NCBI RefSeq assembly: GCF_001469215.1
Contig: NZ_LOFH01000001.1
Location: 62,001 to 126,000, forward strand
Direction: 5' to 3'
Origin: Pseudoalteromonas sp. H105
GTDB lineage: Bacteria > Pseudomonadota > Gammaproteobacteria > Enterobacterales > Alteromonadaceae
Length of the DNA stretch: 64,000 bases
Positions 18,655 through 27,215 of the stretch are shown piece after piece. The notes beneath the pieces were generated by a model, which saw only the letters and a program-made list of their open reading frames with translations, did not search any database and was not told the origin of the DNA. Positions within the stretch are counted from its first letter, which is position 1. The number at the start of each line of letters is the position of its first letter. Both the position numbers and the translations under genes were made by a program.

Positions 18655-19194
18655 ATGTCTATTGTTACCCAATTAGAACAACTTCATAAAAAATTTGCCC
18701 AACATACCACAGAGAAAACCGGTAGATCACCCCTAATAGAACAAGATAGTAATTGGCCTAGCCCCTGTGAGGTTGGTGATGTGGATGAGCATGGACAAAT
18801 TCAATGGCAAGCAGTTCGTCGTGAAAACCCTGGATCATTAATTGATTTAGCTAAAGCACTGGATGTAACGTTTCCTGAAGCATTGCATCACTATTATGGG
18901 TCTTTTTTTGGGGGGGGGATTATCGCCACAATCGAAGAACATGAAGTAGAGTTATTACAGGCTTGGAGTGATGATGATTTTGACTTACTTCAGCAAAATA
19001 TTACGGGCCATGTTTTAATGAAGCGCAAGTTAAAGCAAAAGCCTAGTGTATTTATTGGTTTAACTGAGCAAGAAGATTTATTGGTTACTGTATTATTAGA
19101 AAGTGGGGAAGTGTGCTTAGAGTATGTGGGTAAACAACCGCACCATGTACTTGCATCTAATCTTGAAGAGTTTGTCAAAGCGCTCAACGTTTAA
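18655..19194 (+). CDS. syd: SecY-interacting protein Syd
   Basis: 179 residues matching Syd (181 in E. coli). Family landmarks: a start reading QLEQLHKKFAQ, the conserved PLIEQDSNWPSPCE, IQWQAVRRE, ALHHYYGSFFGGGI and the acidic patch AWSDDDFDLLQQN, ending NLEEFVKALNV. Syd is a peripheral inner-membrane protein that interacts with SecY and can proof-read or inactivate improperly assembled translocons. The open frame extends upstream to 18541 through the queF promoter region, but the protein clearly begins at MSIVTQLEQL, so ATG 18655 is chosen. Confidence 0.93.
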   Translation: MSIVTQLEQLHKKFAQHTTEKTGRSPLIEQDSNWPSPCEVGDVDEHGQIQWQAVRRENPGSLIDLAKALDVTFPEALHHYYGSFFGGGIIATIEEHEVELLQAWSDDDFDLLQQNITGHVLMKRKLKQKPSVFIGLTEQEDLLVTVLLESGEVCLEYVGKQPHHVLASNLEEFVKALNV

Positions 19195-19232
19195 AATATT
19201 AGCGGAGTACTTCTTACTCCGCACTATGCTGA

Positions 19233-20006
19233 TTACTGAAAATCCCATGATATGTTGGACACCAAGCCACATGGCTCGCATTTGAAATCAAATAAACCAA
19301 ACCATGGTTCGGGTAGTTTCCAATCACCATCACAACTTGGGCACTTACGTGATAGCTCAGACGCTTTATCTTTCCCACCCACTCGGTATAGGTAGTAATA
19401 AACGGGCTTTTTAGTTAAAAATTTAATCCGTTTAGCGATATCTTTGCCACGGCGAGACAAATCGCTTTCGATATTTGATATTTCATCCAGTGCTGGGAAC
19501 TCACACCGAGTTGCACCATTAATCTGAATTTGGTCGCACGCTTGCCAATCTTCCTGCCACTTAATGAGGGTCTTATAGTCACCATTGGCAATAGCAGGGA
19601 TATTAAACAACGGTACGGGTAAAAAGTCATCGCCACAATACAGTGGACTACAGGTATGCACGTACGTTGTATAAAGAATATAAGATGAAGGTGCTTGGCA
19701 GCTATCCGCGCCATTTGAATGAATGTCTTGGCCTATCACCTTTACTTTAGGCGCTAATAAACCGGCATCATGCAGCTTGTCGATACTGTGCTTTACAAAT
19801 GGACTGTGATTTAAAGGATGCATAGCATCATCAGTCGGGCACATAACACGGGTAACAAAAAAGCCATCCTTGAGTACGGTTGGGAATTCCTCTCCCATTA
19901 TCTGGCCATTAAAACGCAGCGCGTTAACTAACCGTATGATTGCTTGTTCAGCATTTTCTAAGGTCGTATCTTGGTAACAGTCAAACGTTAAATCAACAAC
20001 AAACAT
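19233..20006 (-). CDS. Zn-ribbon-containing conserved protein (DUF2310-like)
   Basis: 257 residues. The C-terminus carries a Zn-ribbon: CPSCDGDW (about 225) and, after the WFGLFDFK block, CEPCG (about 247). The N-terminal 200 residues form a domain found in gammaproteobacterial Zn-ribbon proteins of the DUF2310 type, with conserved-looking HTCSPLYCGDDFLPVPL. Cytoplasmic. It is probably translated together with the small gene upstream, which ends 13 bases before its ATG. Function unknown. The ribbon suggests nucleic-acid or protein binding, but that is inference. Confidence 0.72.
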   Translation of the reverse strand: MFVVDLTFDCYQDTTLENAEQAIIRLVNALRFNGQIMGEEFPTVLKDGFFVTRVMCPTDDAMHPLNHSPFVKHSIDKLHDAGLLAPKVKVIGQDIHSNGADSCQAPSSYILYTTYVHTCSPLYCGDDFLPVPLFNIPAIANGDYKTLIKWQEDWQACDQIQINGATRCEFPALDEISNIESDLSRRGKDIAKRIKFLTKKPVYYYLYRVGGKDKASELSRKCPSCDGDWKLPEPWFGLFDFKCEPCGLVSNISWDFQ

Positions 20007-20019
20007 GACATCTTCTCAA

Positions 20020-20286
20020 TTAATTTTTGCTAAGTAATGTTAGCAACGTATCTAGTTTAGCTTCTATGCGATCTAGTTGGTTGTGATTCGCAGCGTGTTT
20101 GCTTTGTTCAACCGGTTGTTTTGTAAGGCTGTGAATTGAATCTGGGTTATTCTTGTATTGACTAACAGCAGCAATTATAACTGGCATTGGAACAGTTTGA
20201 GACAATCTATTTTTGGTCAAAGCAACTGTGGGGGTTTTGCCTTCTTCAAGAAGGGCTTTTATAGCATCTAGAACAACAGCATTCAT
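20020..20286 (-). CDS. Small conserved hypothetical protein
   Basis: 88 residues. The N-terminal half, MNAVVLDAIKALLEEGKTP onward, looks like a winged-helix or KfrA-like DNA-binding start (helix, turn with TPTVALTKNRL, helix MPVIIAAVSQY). The C-terminal half ends in a short amphipathic coiled coil (LDRIEAKLDTLLTLLSK). It precedes the Zn-ribbon gene by 13 bases in the same direction, so the two are likely an operon. A DNA-binding role is inference only. Confidence 0.6.
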   Translation of the reverse strand: MNAVVLDAIKALLEEGKTPTVALTKNRLSQTVPMPVIIAAVSQYKNNPDSIHSLTKQPVEQSKHAANHNQLDRIEAKLDTLLTLLSKN

Positions 20287-20750
20287 GTAATTAAAAGACT
20301 CTTAGAATAGTATGAGACGCAGAAGTGCACCGCATGTGTATAGTATCAATTTACTCTCGTGTGCTCAATATCGCTGACACGGGATTAAAAACATCAATAT
20401 GATTTTATCGCTGGGTAAATTAAGCTGGCTTATAACGTAGGAACATCAGTTTTGTCGTACTTATGAATGCCTCAGTCGTTAATGGGTTATTATGATGGAC
20501 GTTCGTAGTTTAACTCCCGCTGAATTTGCGTTTTGGTTCAGATAGGAATATACCTATAAGTTACAATATAAAAATAATCAAAAACGACAAACGTAATGAG
20601 ATGAAAAGAGTGATCGTGTTTTATGCGAGCAAAGTAACTATTACTAAAGTTACATTGCTTTGATAGCTAAATATACGTAGGTATTGAAAAGCACATTTCA
20701 CTCCCCAAATTGAGTTCGATTTAACGAAATTGGTACAGTAAGGATGACTT
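20287..20750. other. Intergenic region without a recognised gene
   Basis: 464 bases between divergent genes. It must hold the promoters of the small minus-strand gene (left) and of the acetyltransferase gene (right). Near 20490 an in-frame stretch begins MMDVRSLTPAEFAFW but stops after 17 codons; it could be chance or a remnant. A short inverted repeat GTAACT / AGTTAC lies near 20635. No RNA gene recognised. Confidence 0.4.
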
Positions 20751-21383
20751 ATGACAACCTCCACGCAAAATGATGTATACAACGTGCAGTACATTGCAGC
20801 TGAAGATATAAGCATAGCAGCAAGTTTAATTTATCAAGCGTACCATGACGATCCAGTACTCAAGGAGATGCTCAGTTATTCAGAAGATGAATTACCAGCC
20901 TATGAAAAAAAGTTACGTGCGTTAATCCGAGAAGAGCTTAGTTCTTTTTGGCAGGAAAAGCAGCCACTCATAGGTTTGTACCGTAATGATAAGCTTAAAG
21001 CAGTAGCGTGTGTATTTGAATCAAACAGCCAATTACAAGCTCAGCGATACTGGCATTGGCGTTTAAAGTTAATGCTAAGTGCGGGTTATTTACAGACAAA
21101 CCAGTTAATAGAAAAAGAACAAACCATTCGTAATGCACTTAAAGAGCAAGGGAATTATTACTTTTTAGCGTTCATCGCGGTTGATCCTCACTTTCAAGGC
21201 GAAGGATTAGGGCGTTATTTATTACGTGGCCTTGATGATTTGGTAAAAAATAATGTGCAGGCAACGGGTATGGCAGTATTTGTAACGCAACAACAGCACA
21301 TTGCTTTTTTTCAAACGGAAGGGTTTGAAAAACTAAAAAAACTGGCATTTAATAATGTTGAGGGTGAGCTATTATTTAAATAA
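20751..21383 (+). CDS. GNAT-family N-acetyltransferase
   Basis: 210 residues. The acetyl-CoA-binding motif A is clear: FIAVDPHFQGEGLGRYLL (about 139-156), followed by the FFQTEGFEKLKK segment typical of motif B. The N-terminal 100 residues hold the substrate side and resemble acetyltransferases acting on small amines. AAGGA at 20740-20744 is a good ribosome-binding site. Cytoplasmic; substrate unknown. Monocistronic, convergent with gloA. Confidence 0.85.
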   Translation: MTTSTQNDVYNVQYIAAEDISIAASLIYQAYHDDPVLKEMLSYSEDELPAYEKKLRALIREELSSFWQEKQPLIGLYRNDKLKAVACVFESNSQLQAQRYWHWRLKLMLSAGYLQTNQLIEKEQTIRNALKEQGNYYFLAFIAVDPHFQGEGLGRYLLRGLDDLVKNNVQATGMAVFVTQQQHIAFFQTEGFEKLKKLAFNNVEGELLFK

Positions 21384-21450
21384 TAGCTCAATAGGGTCGT
21401 CTTCACTTTTGTACAACAAAGGGTGGGGGGCCAGATGCACCTTTGTGCTT

Positions 21451-21849
21451 TTATAGGTCGCTGTAATCTTTCTTCTGAATAAGTTCAATTGAGTAGCCAT
21501 CAGGATCTTTTACGAAGGCTATTTCAGTTGTCCCTCCTTTTACAGGACCCGGTTCACGACTCACATTTCCGCCAGCTGCTTTTATTGCGTCACATGCTTG
21601 GTAGATATCTTCAAACTCAATCGCGATGTGACCGTATGCATTACCTAAATCGTAACCATCAGTATCCCAGTTATAGGTTAGTTCTAGCACGGTTGTATCT
21701 TTTTCACCACCATAGCCAACAAAGGCTAGTGTGTATCGGTATTGCTCATTATCTGCACGGCGTAGCTCTTTCATGCCTAAAATGCCAGTGTAGAACGCAA
21801 TAGACTTTTCTAGATCTGCGACGCGAAGCATCGTATGTAATAAACGCAT
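21451..21849 (-). CDS. gloA: Lactoylglutathione lyase (glyoxalase I)
   Basis: 132 residues, the size of E. coli GloA (135). It converts the hemithioacetal of methylglyoxal and glutathione to S-lactoylglutathione. Two beta-alpha-beta-beta-beta modules are visible. The metal ligands fit the family: His in LLHTMLRV (residue 5), Glu in TVLELTYNW, His in YGHIAIEFE and Glu in YSIELIQ. Cytoplasmic and monocistronic. Confidence 0.93.
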   Translation of the reverse strand: MRLLHTMLRVADLEKSIAFYTGILGMKELRRADNEQYRYTLAFVGYGGEKDTTVLELTYNWDTDGYDLGNAYGHIAIEFEDIYQACDAIKAAGGNVSREPGPVKGGTTEIAFVKDPDGYSIELIQKKDYSDL

Positions 21850-21921
21850 TTAAGCATCCTTTTTTATTCAATTGGGCTATTACAGAGCTGTGGATTTATA
21901 TTTACTGATTTATGGCGCTAG

Positions 21922-22192
21922 TTAACTGCCAAAAATAGTGTTCTGTAATCGTAAAATATCAATAATCTGATTATAAATGATTTTGTTCAATAATACGGTA
22001 TCATTCCCATTGGTATTCACAAATTGCTCTACGGCCTGTGCTGTCTGTTGTTCAACAGATATTGGCAATGGGGAAATATAATACAAGAGCAAACTTCCAT
22101 GGTGCGAAAAAGTAAACACTCACAATAGTCACAACGGCAGCCGCAATACGCATGAGTGTTGTGACTTCTTTACTTGTACGTCTCACCATGAA
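21922..22192 (-). pseudogene. Probable frameshifted small membrane-anchored protein
   Basis: Two overlapping minus-strand frames fit one protein. The frame from ATG 22192 reads MVRRTSKEVTTLMRIAAAV then a hydrophobic run ending FFAPWKFALVLY, and stops about 45 residues in. The frame one base away continues with ISPLPISVEQQTAQAVEQF and about 40 more residues to a stop at 21922. The first part looks like a signal anchor, and the second like the start of the soluble domain of a secreted enzyme. A hydrophobic anchor followed by a xPLP-type segment is seen at the start of some serine hydrolases, but nothing catalytic remains. Best read as the decayed 5' end of a gene; two unrelated short frames are possible. 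Confidence 0.35.
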
Positions 22193-22277
22193 TACTTTGC
22201 CTACGGACTTTTTTTGACAGTAACATATTAGCTAACGAGTTTATTACACGCTTTAGGTTATCACCTTTGTTGTGGAG

Positions 22278-22991
22278 TCATTGCGCTAAAGGAGAATGTG
22301 TTGGACTGATATGTTGATTAATCGTATCCATAATGACAGTCGCATTAACGACCTTTTTATTTAAAAATAAATAAACAGGGAATTCATTAATTTTATAAAA
22401 TGTTAAATTCAGATTGGGGTGCTTTTCTTTTTCAACGTCTGTGGGGGATTTATAACCTAACACACAATCTGCTCTTTTGTATTTAAGAGCCAAAATCGCA
22501 CTGTCATGGTTTTGTGCACTTAATTCTATATTAAATCCATTTTTTTCATCAAGTTGTTTGTCAGTACCATAAGTATAGCCAGACAGTAAAATAAGCCTTG
22601 TCTTCTTTAGATCATCAATATGTTTTATTTCATGTGTGTCTTTTAAGCAAACGGCCCCTAATATAATATGATAAACAGGCAAATCACTTTTCAAAAAATC
22701 ACTTGGGTTAGAGATAAAGCTTTCAATGACAGTCGAAAAGTCAACTTTACCATTTTCTATGTAAAGTTTTGTTCTTTTATTAGGAAGTTCGACGGCTGAA
22801 AACGATAAATTTGAATCTTTAAAAATGGATTTAATGTGATCAGCTATAAAGCCCGTGACATTCCCTTTATCATTATAATGATAGGGCGCAAAATTGACGT
22901 ACCCCCATGTGAGTGCCTGAGATTGCTCCGTCGCATATGCATTTTGGCTAGAGAAAATTGCTAACATTACGATTATACATAATCGATTCAT
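22278..22991 (-). CDS. Periplasmic binding-fold protein (SBP_bac_3-like)
   Basis: 237 residues. Signal peptide about 1-20 (MNRLCIIVMLAIFSSQNAYA). The lobe-one start LTWGYVNFAPYHYNDKGNVTGF matches the family pattern (W-G-x-x-FAPY, then a G-F/I-x-x-D/D-like turn). IDDLKKTRLILLSGYTYG is the second-lobe entry and RADCVLGYKSPTD the hinge return. Conserved DFSTVIESF follows lobe one. No transport genes adjoin it. It is divergent from a second protein of the same fold (23180) across a 188-base gap but is not similar enough to be a recent duplicate. Confidence 0.72.
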   Translation of the reverse strand: MNRLCIIVMLAIFSSQNAYATEQSQALTWGYVNFAPYHYNDKGNVTGFIADHIKSIFKDSNLSFSAVELPNKRTKLYIENGKVDFSTVIESFISNPSDFLKSDLPVYHIILGAVCLKDTHEIKHIDDLKKTRLILLSGYTYGTDKQLDEKNGFNIELSAQNHDSAILALKYKRADCVLGYKSPTDVEKEKHPNLNLTFYKINEFPVYLFLNKKVVNATVIMDTINQHISPTHSPLAQ

Positions 22992-23179
22992 GATTGTTAT
23001 TAAAGCTCTTTATGATGGTATAGGTCATAATTTAATATTACATATATCCTCAATAACGCAAGCATGCAAAATAATGAAGTCAATGATTTATGTTACCCCT
23101 AATATTTGACTACACTTGTTAGTGGTAGAGTAAATTTTAAGATTAAACGAATGAACAAGTTTGTCAGAGAGTCGTTCTT

Positions 23180-23839
23180 ATGGGTTTAAAAATTCAATTA
23201 TTTGTTTTCACTGTCAGTTTGATTTCATCATGGCCCCTTTATGCAAAGGATGTGATAGCAATAGAATACCCTCCCTTTACCAGCGAAAAAGAGCGCAGGG
23301 GAGGGATTGCATTTGAATTACTGCATCGTGCTTACCCTGATGAAAACTTTAAAGCAGAAATATTACCTCCAAAACGAGCTTTTAGACGAATATCAAATGG
23401 GCAATGGTGCTACAGTTTTTATCCACCAGTGCAAGGTAAGCAATTTCAATCAATACTGCTCTCAGATCAACAGGTGAGTATTGGATTGGTGAGGTTGAAA
23501 CAAAGCACCGACTTTAAATGGAATGCGCTAAAAGAACTATCAGGGCTAAAAGTCGCCTTATTAAGGACAGAAGACGATGCGTTATTTGTGAGTCAGTTTC
23601 GTGAGGCAGGCTTAGGTGTTGTCTATATAGAAACTATCAACCAAGGTGTTAATTTGCTCAGAAAAAAACGTGTCGATTTGGCAGTCTATGATAACTATAG
23701 TTTCAGTCATCTATCGAGTGCAGAAAAAGCAGAGATACAATTTTCCCACAATAGATTAATAAGTACCGCTGTTACTTTGTTTGTAAACCCTCAATGCAAC
23801 CACTCTTTACCAAAGCCAAAAGAAAAACTCATATTTTAA
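23180..23839 (+). CDS. Periplasmic binding-fold protein, possibly short at the C-terminus
   Basis: 219 residues with a signal peptide (about 1-22, ending PLYAKD). The pattern VIAIEYPPFTSEKERRGGIAFELLHRAYPDE is a typical SBP_bac_3 start (split: EYPPFT, then G-G-x-x-FELL), followed by PKRAFRRISNGQW, LSGLKVALLRTEDD and KRVDLAVYDNYSF. It ends soon after FVNPQCNHSLPKPKEK. Many relatives carry 20-40 more residues (the last helix), so the tail may be altered or shortened. No transporter partners nearby; ligand unknown. Confidence 0.65.
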   Translation: MGLKIQLFVFTVSLISSWPLYAKDVIAIEYPPFTSEKERRGGIAFELLHRAYPDENFKAEILPPKRAFRRISNGQWCYSFYPPVQGKQFQSILLSDQQVSIGLVRLKQSTDFKWNALKELSGLKVALLRTEDDALFVSQFREAGLGVVYIETINQGVNLLRKKRVDLAVYDNYSFSHLSSAEKAEIQFSHNRLISTAVTLFVNPQCNHSLPKPKEKLIF

Positions 23840-23966
23840 ATGGCTTAACAGTAAGTTTAATGTCGTATCAGTATTGAATTACTTTATCTCAGCCTAGAAA
23901 TAAGTATTACCTTAGTTTAGTATAAATTAATGATTTAACATAAGCCATTTAGGCTCGGTATATCCT

Positions 23967-25733
23967 ATGTATGAGCAACACGTAGTCAATCAAAAGATAG
24001 AGTCTTGGGCTAAGATTGGGCATTGGCGATTTGATATTCAGTCTCAATCTGTTGTGTGGTCTGCTGAGGCATCTCGTATATTTGATTTACCACAAACACG
24101 TAAACCTTCTTTAAGCATAATAGTTGATGCGCTTCCCTTAGATTTCAAAAATACATTCCAGACCTATATAAACTCAGCGATTGAGCATAAGCAGTGTTTT
24201 GAATTCACCTCGATTATCTCGTCACATAATGGCTTAAAAAAGCATATTAAGTTTTTAGGTGAGCCAGAAGTTGATTGTGATGCAAATGTTGTCGCTTTAT
24301 TTGGTTTGGTTCAAGATATTACCTATGCACAGAAAAGTTTGCACAGAGAAGAAGAATCAAGATTATTACTTGAAACGGCCAGTGAAGTAGCAAATATCGG
24401 CTATTGGCGCGTTGATTTGATTGATAATGAATTAGTTTGGTCGGATGAAACATATAGAATTCATGATCTAGAGCCGGGAGAGTTAACACCTTCGTTAAGC
24501 TTCGCGCTAAATCAATACCATCCGGATGATGTACAGCGTGTTGAACACGTGGTTGAACAATGCATTCGCTCAGGCAATGAATATGAATTTAAAGCTAGGA
24601 TAGTGACACAGCAAGGAAATACCAAATATATTCAAGCTAAAGGGCGGATCCTTGAAAAAGCAGGCAAGCAAATAGCGCTATTTGGCACAATTCAAGATAT
24701 ATCCGATCAACTTAATGCGATGGAGAAAAAAGAATGGTGGCAATATCTTGTTAATGAAACGATAGAAGGCATAGTAATAACGAATGAAAAAGGAATTATA
24801 GTTTGGGCCAATCACGCGTTTGAAAAAATTACAGGATTTAAAAAAAGCGAACTTATCGGTGTCAAGCCAGGTTCGATATTACAAGGGCCAGATACAGACC
24901 CTGACGCCATCATAAAGCTACGACAGGCAATAAAAAATAAGGAAGCAGTGTCAGTTGAAATTTTAAACTATTCAAAAAAAGGGGATCCTTATTGGATATT
25001 TTTAAGTATATTTCCCCGTTTTGATGAGGATGGCAATGTAATGCAATACATGGCCATAGAAATAGATATTACTGAGCGAAAAAATGATGAACAAAAATTA
25101 GCGGATAAACAAAAAGAGCTCGAATTTGTTAATTTTAAGCTGGATAGGCAAATCAAAGCTGCAGAGTCAGCTTTAGCACGCGAAGAGCTTATTTCATTAT
25201 CACTGGAAAAAGAGATCCAAAAAACGCGAGCATTACAGGAGCAATTTAGAAAAATAGCAAATCAAGATGCATTAACGGGGATTTCTAATCGTCGACATTT
25301 CGTGAAACGGGCGCAATCTGAAATTAATCGGGCTAAGCGATATGGAAGTGCTTTAACAATTTGTATGTTTGATATTGACCATTTTAAATCTGTTAACGAT
25401 ACATTTGGCCATCAAAAAGGGGATGATGTAATAAGACGAGTTAGTGAAACGACAGCAGCCCTTTTAAGAGTTGATGTTGATTTAGTTGGGCGTCTTGGAG
25501 GTGAGGAGTTTGGTATTCTATTTCCTCAAACAACACTTAAAGAGGGGTTGTTAGTGACTGAAAGGGTTAGGGTTGCGATAGAGCATGAACAAATACTGCC
25601 ACTTAAAAAAGTAATGTGTAGCTTTGGTGTGGCAGAATTATCAGAAACAGATGATCTTGATAGCATTATGGCAAGGTGTGATGAAATGTTATACCTCGCT
25701 AAAAACTCTGGTAGGAACTGTGTTAAAGGTTAA
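23967..25733 (+). CDS. Diguanylate cyclase with three PAS domains
   Basis: 588 residues, no signal peptide or membrane segment. Three PAS-type sensory domains at about 10-120 (GHWRFDIQSQSVVWS), 140-255 (GYWRVDLIDNELVWSDETY) and 265-375 (GIVITNEKGIIVWANHAFE, closing with AIEIDITERK). A coiled coil at about 375-425 leads into a GGDEF domain (about 425-588) with active-site GGEEF and the substrate motif FDIDHFKSVND, so c-di-GMP synthesis is expected. The inhibitory RxxD site is not intact: Arg and Asp are spaced RVDVD before LVGRLGGEEF. It may therefore escape product inhibition. Monocistronic. Confidence 0.87.
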   Translation: MYEQHVVNQKIESWAKIGHWRFDIQSQSVVWSAEASRIFDLPQTRKPSLSIIVDALPLDFKNTFQTYINSAIEHKQCFEFTSIISSHNGLKKHIKFLGEPEVDCDANVVALFGLVQDITYAQKSLHREEESRLLLETASEVANIGYWRVDLIDNELVWSDETYRIHDLEPGELTPSLSFALNQYHPDDVQRVEHVVEQCIRSGNEYEFKARIVTQQGNTKYIQAKGRILEKAGKQIALFGTIQDISDQLNAMEKKEWWQYLVNETIEGIVITNEKGIIVWANHAFEKITGFKKSELIGVKPGSILQGPDTDPDAIIKLRQAIKNKEAVSVEILNYSKKGDPYWIFLSIFPRFDEDGNVMQYMAIEIDITERKNDEQKLADKQKELEFVNFKLDRQIKAAESALAREELISLSLEKEIQKTRALQEQFRKIANQDALTGISNRRHFVKRAQSEINRAKRYGSALTICMFDIDHFKSVNDTFGHQKGDDVIRRVSETTAALLRVDVDLVGRLGGEEFGILFPQTTLKEGLLVTERVRVAIEHEQILPLKKVMCSFGVAELSETDDLDSIMARCDEMLYLAKNSGRNCVKG

Positions 25734-26027
25734 TAACATTCTAGTTGGCCCAATGCTACCTTTTGAATGCCTGAATTAGCATACAGGAAATAACGCGAAC
25801 AGAGTTTACAGATAACTTATTTTATATATCTGATGGGATCACACTTTGAATGTGGCAAACGCTCTATCGCGCTTCCCACTGAGAATTTAAATGAGTGATA
25901 TCAGTAAGGTATTAGACTTAGTTAAAAAACGTAACAAGACAAATAGATTGTTAGTATAAATTTTTAGTTTAAGATATTAAGCCTACTTTTTATAAGTTAA
26001 GTTTCTTCTGCTGGTGTTTACTAATTT

Positions 26028-27080
26028 ATGATTTTGCACACTTTAGAGTTGTTCCCAGTCCATATTGTACAAATCGTTTTTGCATGCCAAGTAAGCTTTG
26101 TTGCATTACTTATTTGGGATAAAGAGCGGTATCGTAGTTTGGCTTTTTTCTTTATTTTCCAAGCAATGCTGAGCGTCATGAACGTATTAGAAGGAACAAA
26201 TACGACAACACAATATTACTTAGTTACCCCCGTATTTACCTTAGTCATTGGGCCCATGCTGTATTTCTTTATTCGATCGTTAGTCAATGATGTTGCAATG
26301 ACACCAAAGCAAAAAAGTGCTCACTTTGTTGCGGCTCTTGTTACGCTTCCTTTTACTCAATACACTCAGCTTATTGTTGCCTTTGGTACATTAAGTCAAT
26401 TACTCTATTTAGCACTTTCATTTCGTATTATTACTCGGTATCACAACACGGCAAATGCAGTAAGCTCAGATGCCGATCGGTATAAATTAAATTGGTTGTT
26501 AAAAGCATTATTTATATTCGCATTTGTGATAGTGACAGATCTTATTAGAATGAACCTGCAAACTCTTACATCAGACCTTATTGCAATGCTTTGGTATTTA
26601 ATTAATGAAGTTATCTTCATGAGTTTGTCTTGTTATCTAGGCTTTAAAATTATTAGGCGGCCTCAATTATTTGATGGTATGACATCCTACGAGACGTTAG
26701 TCGAGCATGAAGACTCAGGCGATAAACAAAAAGAGCATGCTTTAGCACAGAGTATTTTCGCGAGTATTGAAAGTCATATTTTACACAATGCAATGTTCAA
26801 GAAGCCGAGATTAACAGTGACGGATGTGTCTCAGCTTACGGGAATCAGTGTGAAAGATATTTCATGGGCCGTTAATTTAGGGTGTAATCGTAATTTTTGT
26901 GATTATATAAATAGTTTAAGAATAATGGATGTGAAGAAAAAGTTACTCGCAGGAGAGAGTAGAAACGCTTCTTTACTGGATATTGCTTTGGCATCAGGTT
27001 TTAACTCAAAATCGACCTTTAATGCGGTTTTTAAAAAAGAGCTAGGAAAGACGCCTTCCCAGTTTATTCGTGATAACTAA
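26028..27080 (+). CDS. Membrane-bound AraC-family regulator
   Basis: 350 residues. About six or seven hydrophobic helices fill residues 1-215. A charged linker (about 225-245) leads to an AraC-type double helix-turn-helix (about 250-350), with FCDYINSLRIMDVKKKL (recognition region) and DIALASGFNSKSTFNAVFKKELGKTP split over the conserved second HTH. Such proteins presumably sense a membrane or extracellular signal and act on nearby promoters. The S41-like gene 135 bases downstream, in the same direction, is the likely target. Two similar regulators occur at 33128 and 34526. Confidence 0.85.
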   Translation: MILHTLELFPVHIVQIVFACQVSFVALLIWDKERYRSLAFFFIFQAMLSVMNVLEGTNTTTQYYLVTPVFTLVIGPMLYFFIRSLVNDVAMTPKQKSAHFVAALVTLPFTQYTQLIVAFGTLSQLLYLALSFRIITRYHNTANAVSSDADRYKLNWLLKALFIFAFVIVTDLIRMNLQTLTSDLIAMLWYLINEVIFMSLSCYLGFKIIRRPQLFDGMTSYETLVEHEDSGDKQKEHALAQSIFASIESHILHNAMFKKPRLTVTDVSQLTGISVKDISWAVNLGCNRNFCDYINSLRIMDVKKKLLAGESRNASLLDIALASGFNSKSTFNAVFKKELGKTPSQFIRDN

Positions 27081-27215
27081 ACGTCTATAACCGCCGCGTA
27101 GAAGTGCAAAAATACGTTCAATAACGTACTAAATCCTGATTTCGGACGATATTTAGGCCTCAATGGCTATGATTTGCCTATCATTCGACGTTAATTTTTA
27201 AGTACAGGAAGTTTT

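Noticed and set aside
20490..20550. Short stretch MMDVRSLTPAEFAFW in the 20.3-20.7 kb gap
   Set aside because: Only 17 codons before a stop; resembles the start of phage-type hypothetical proteins but is too short to call.
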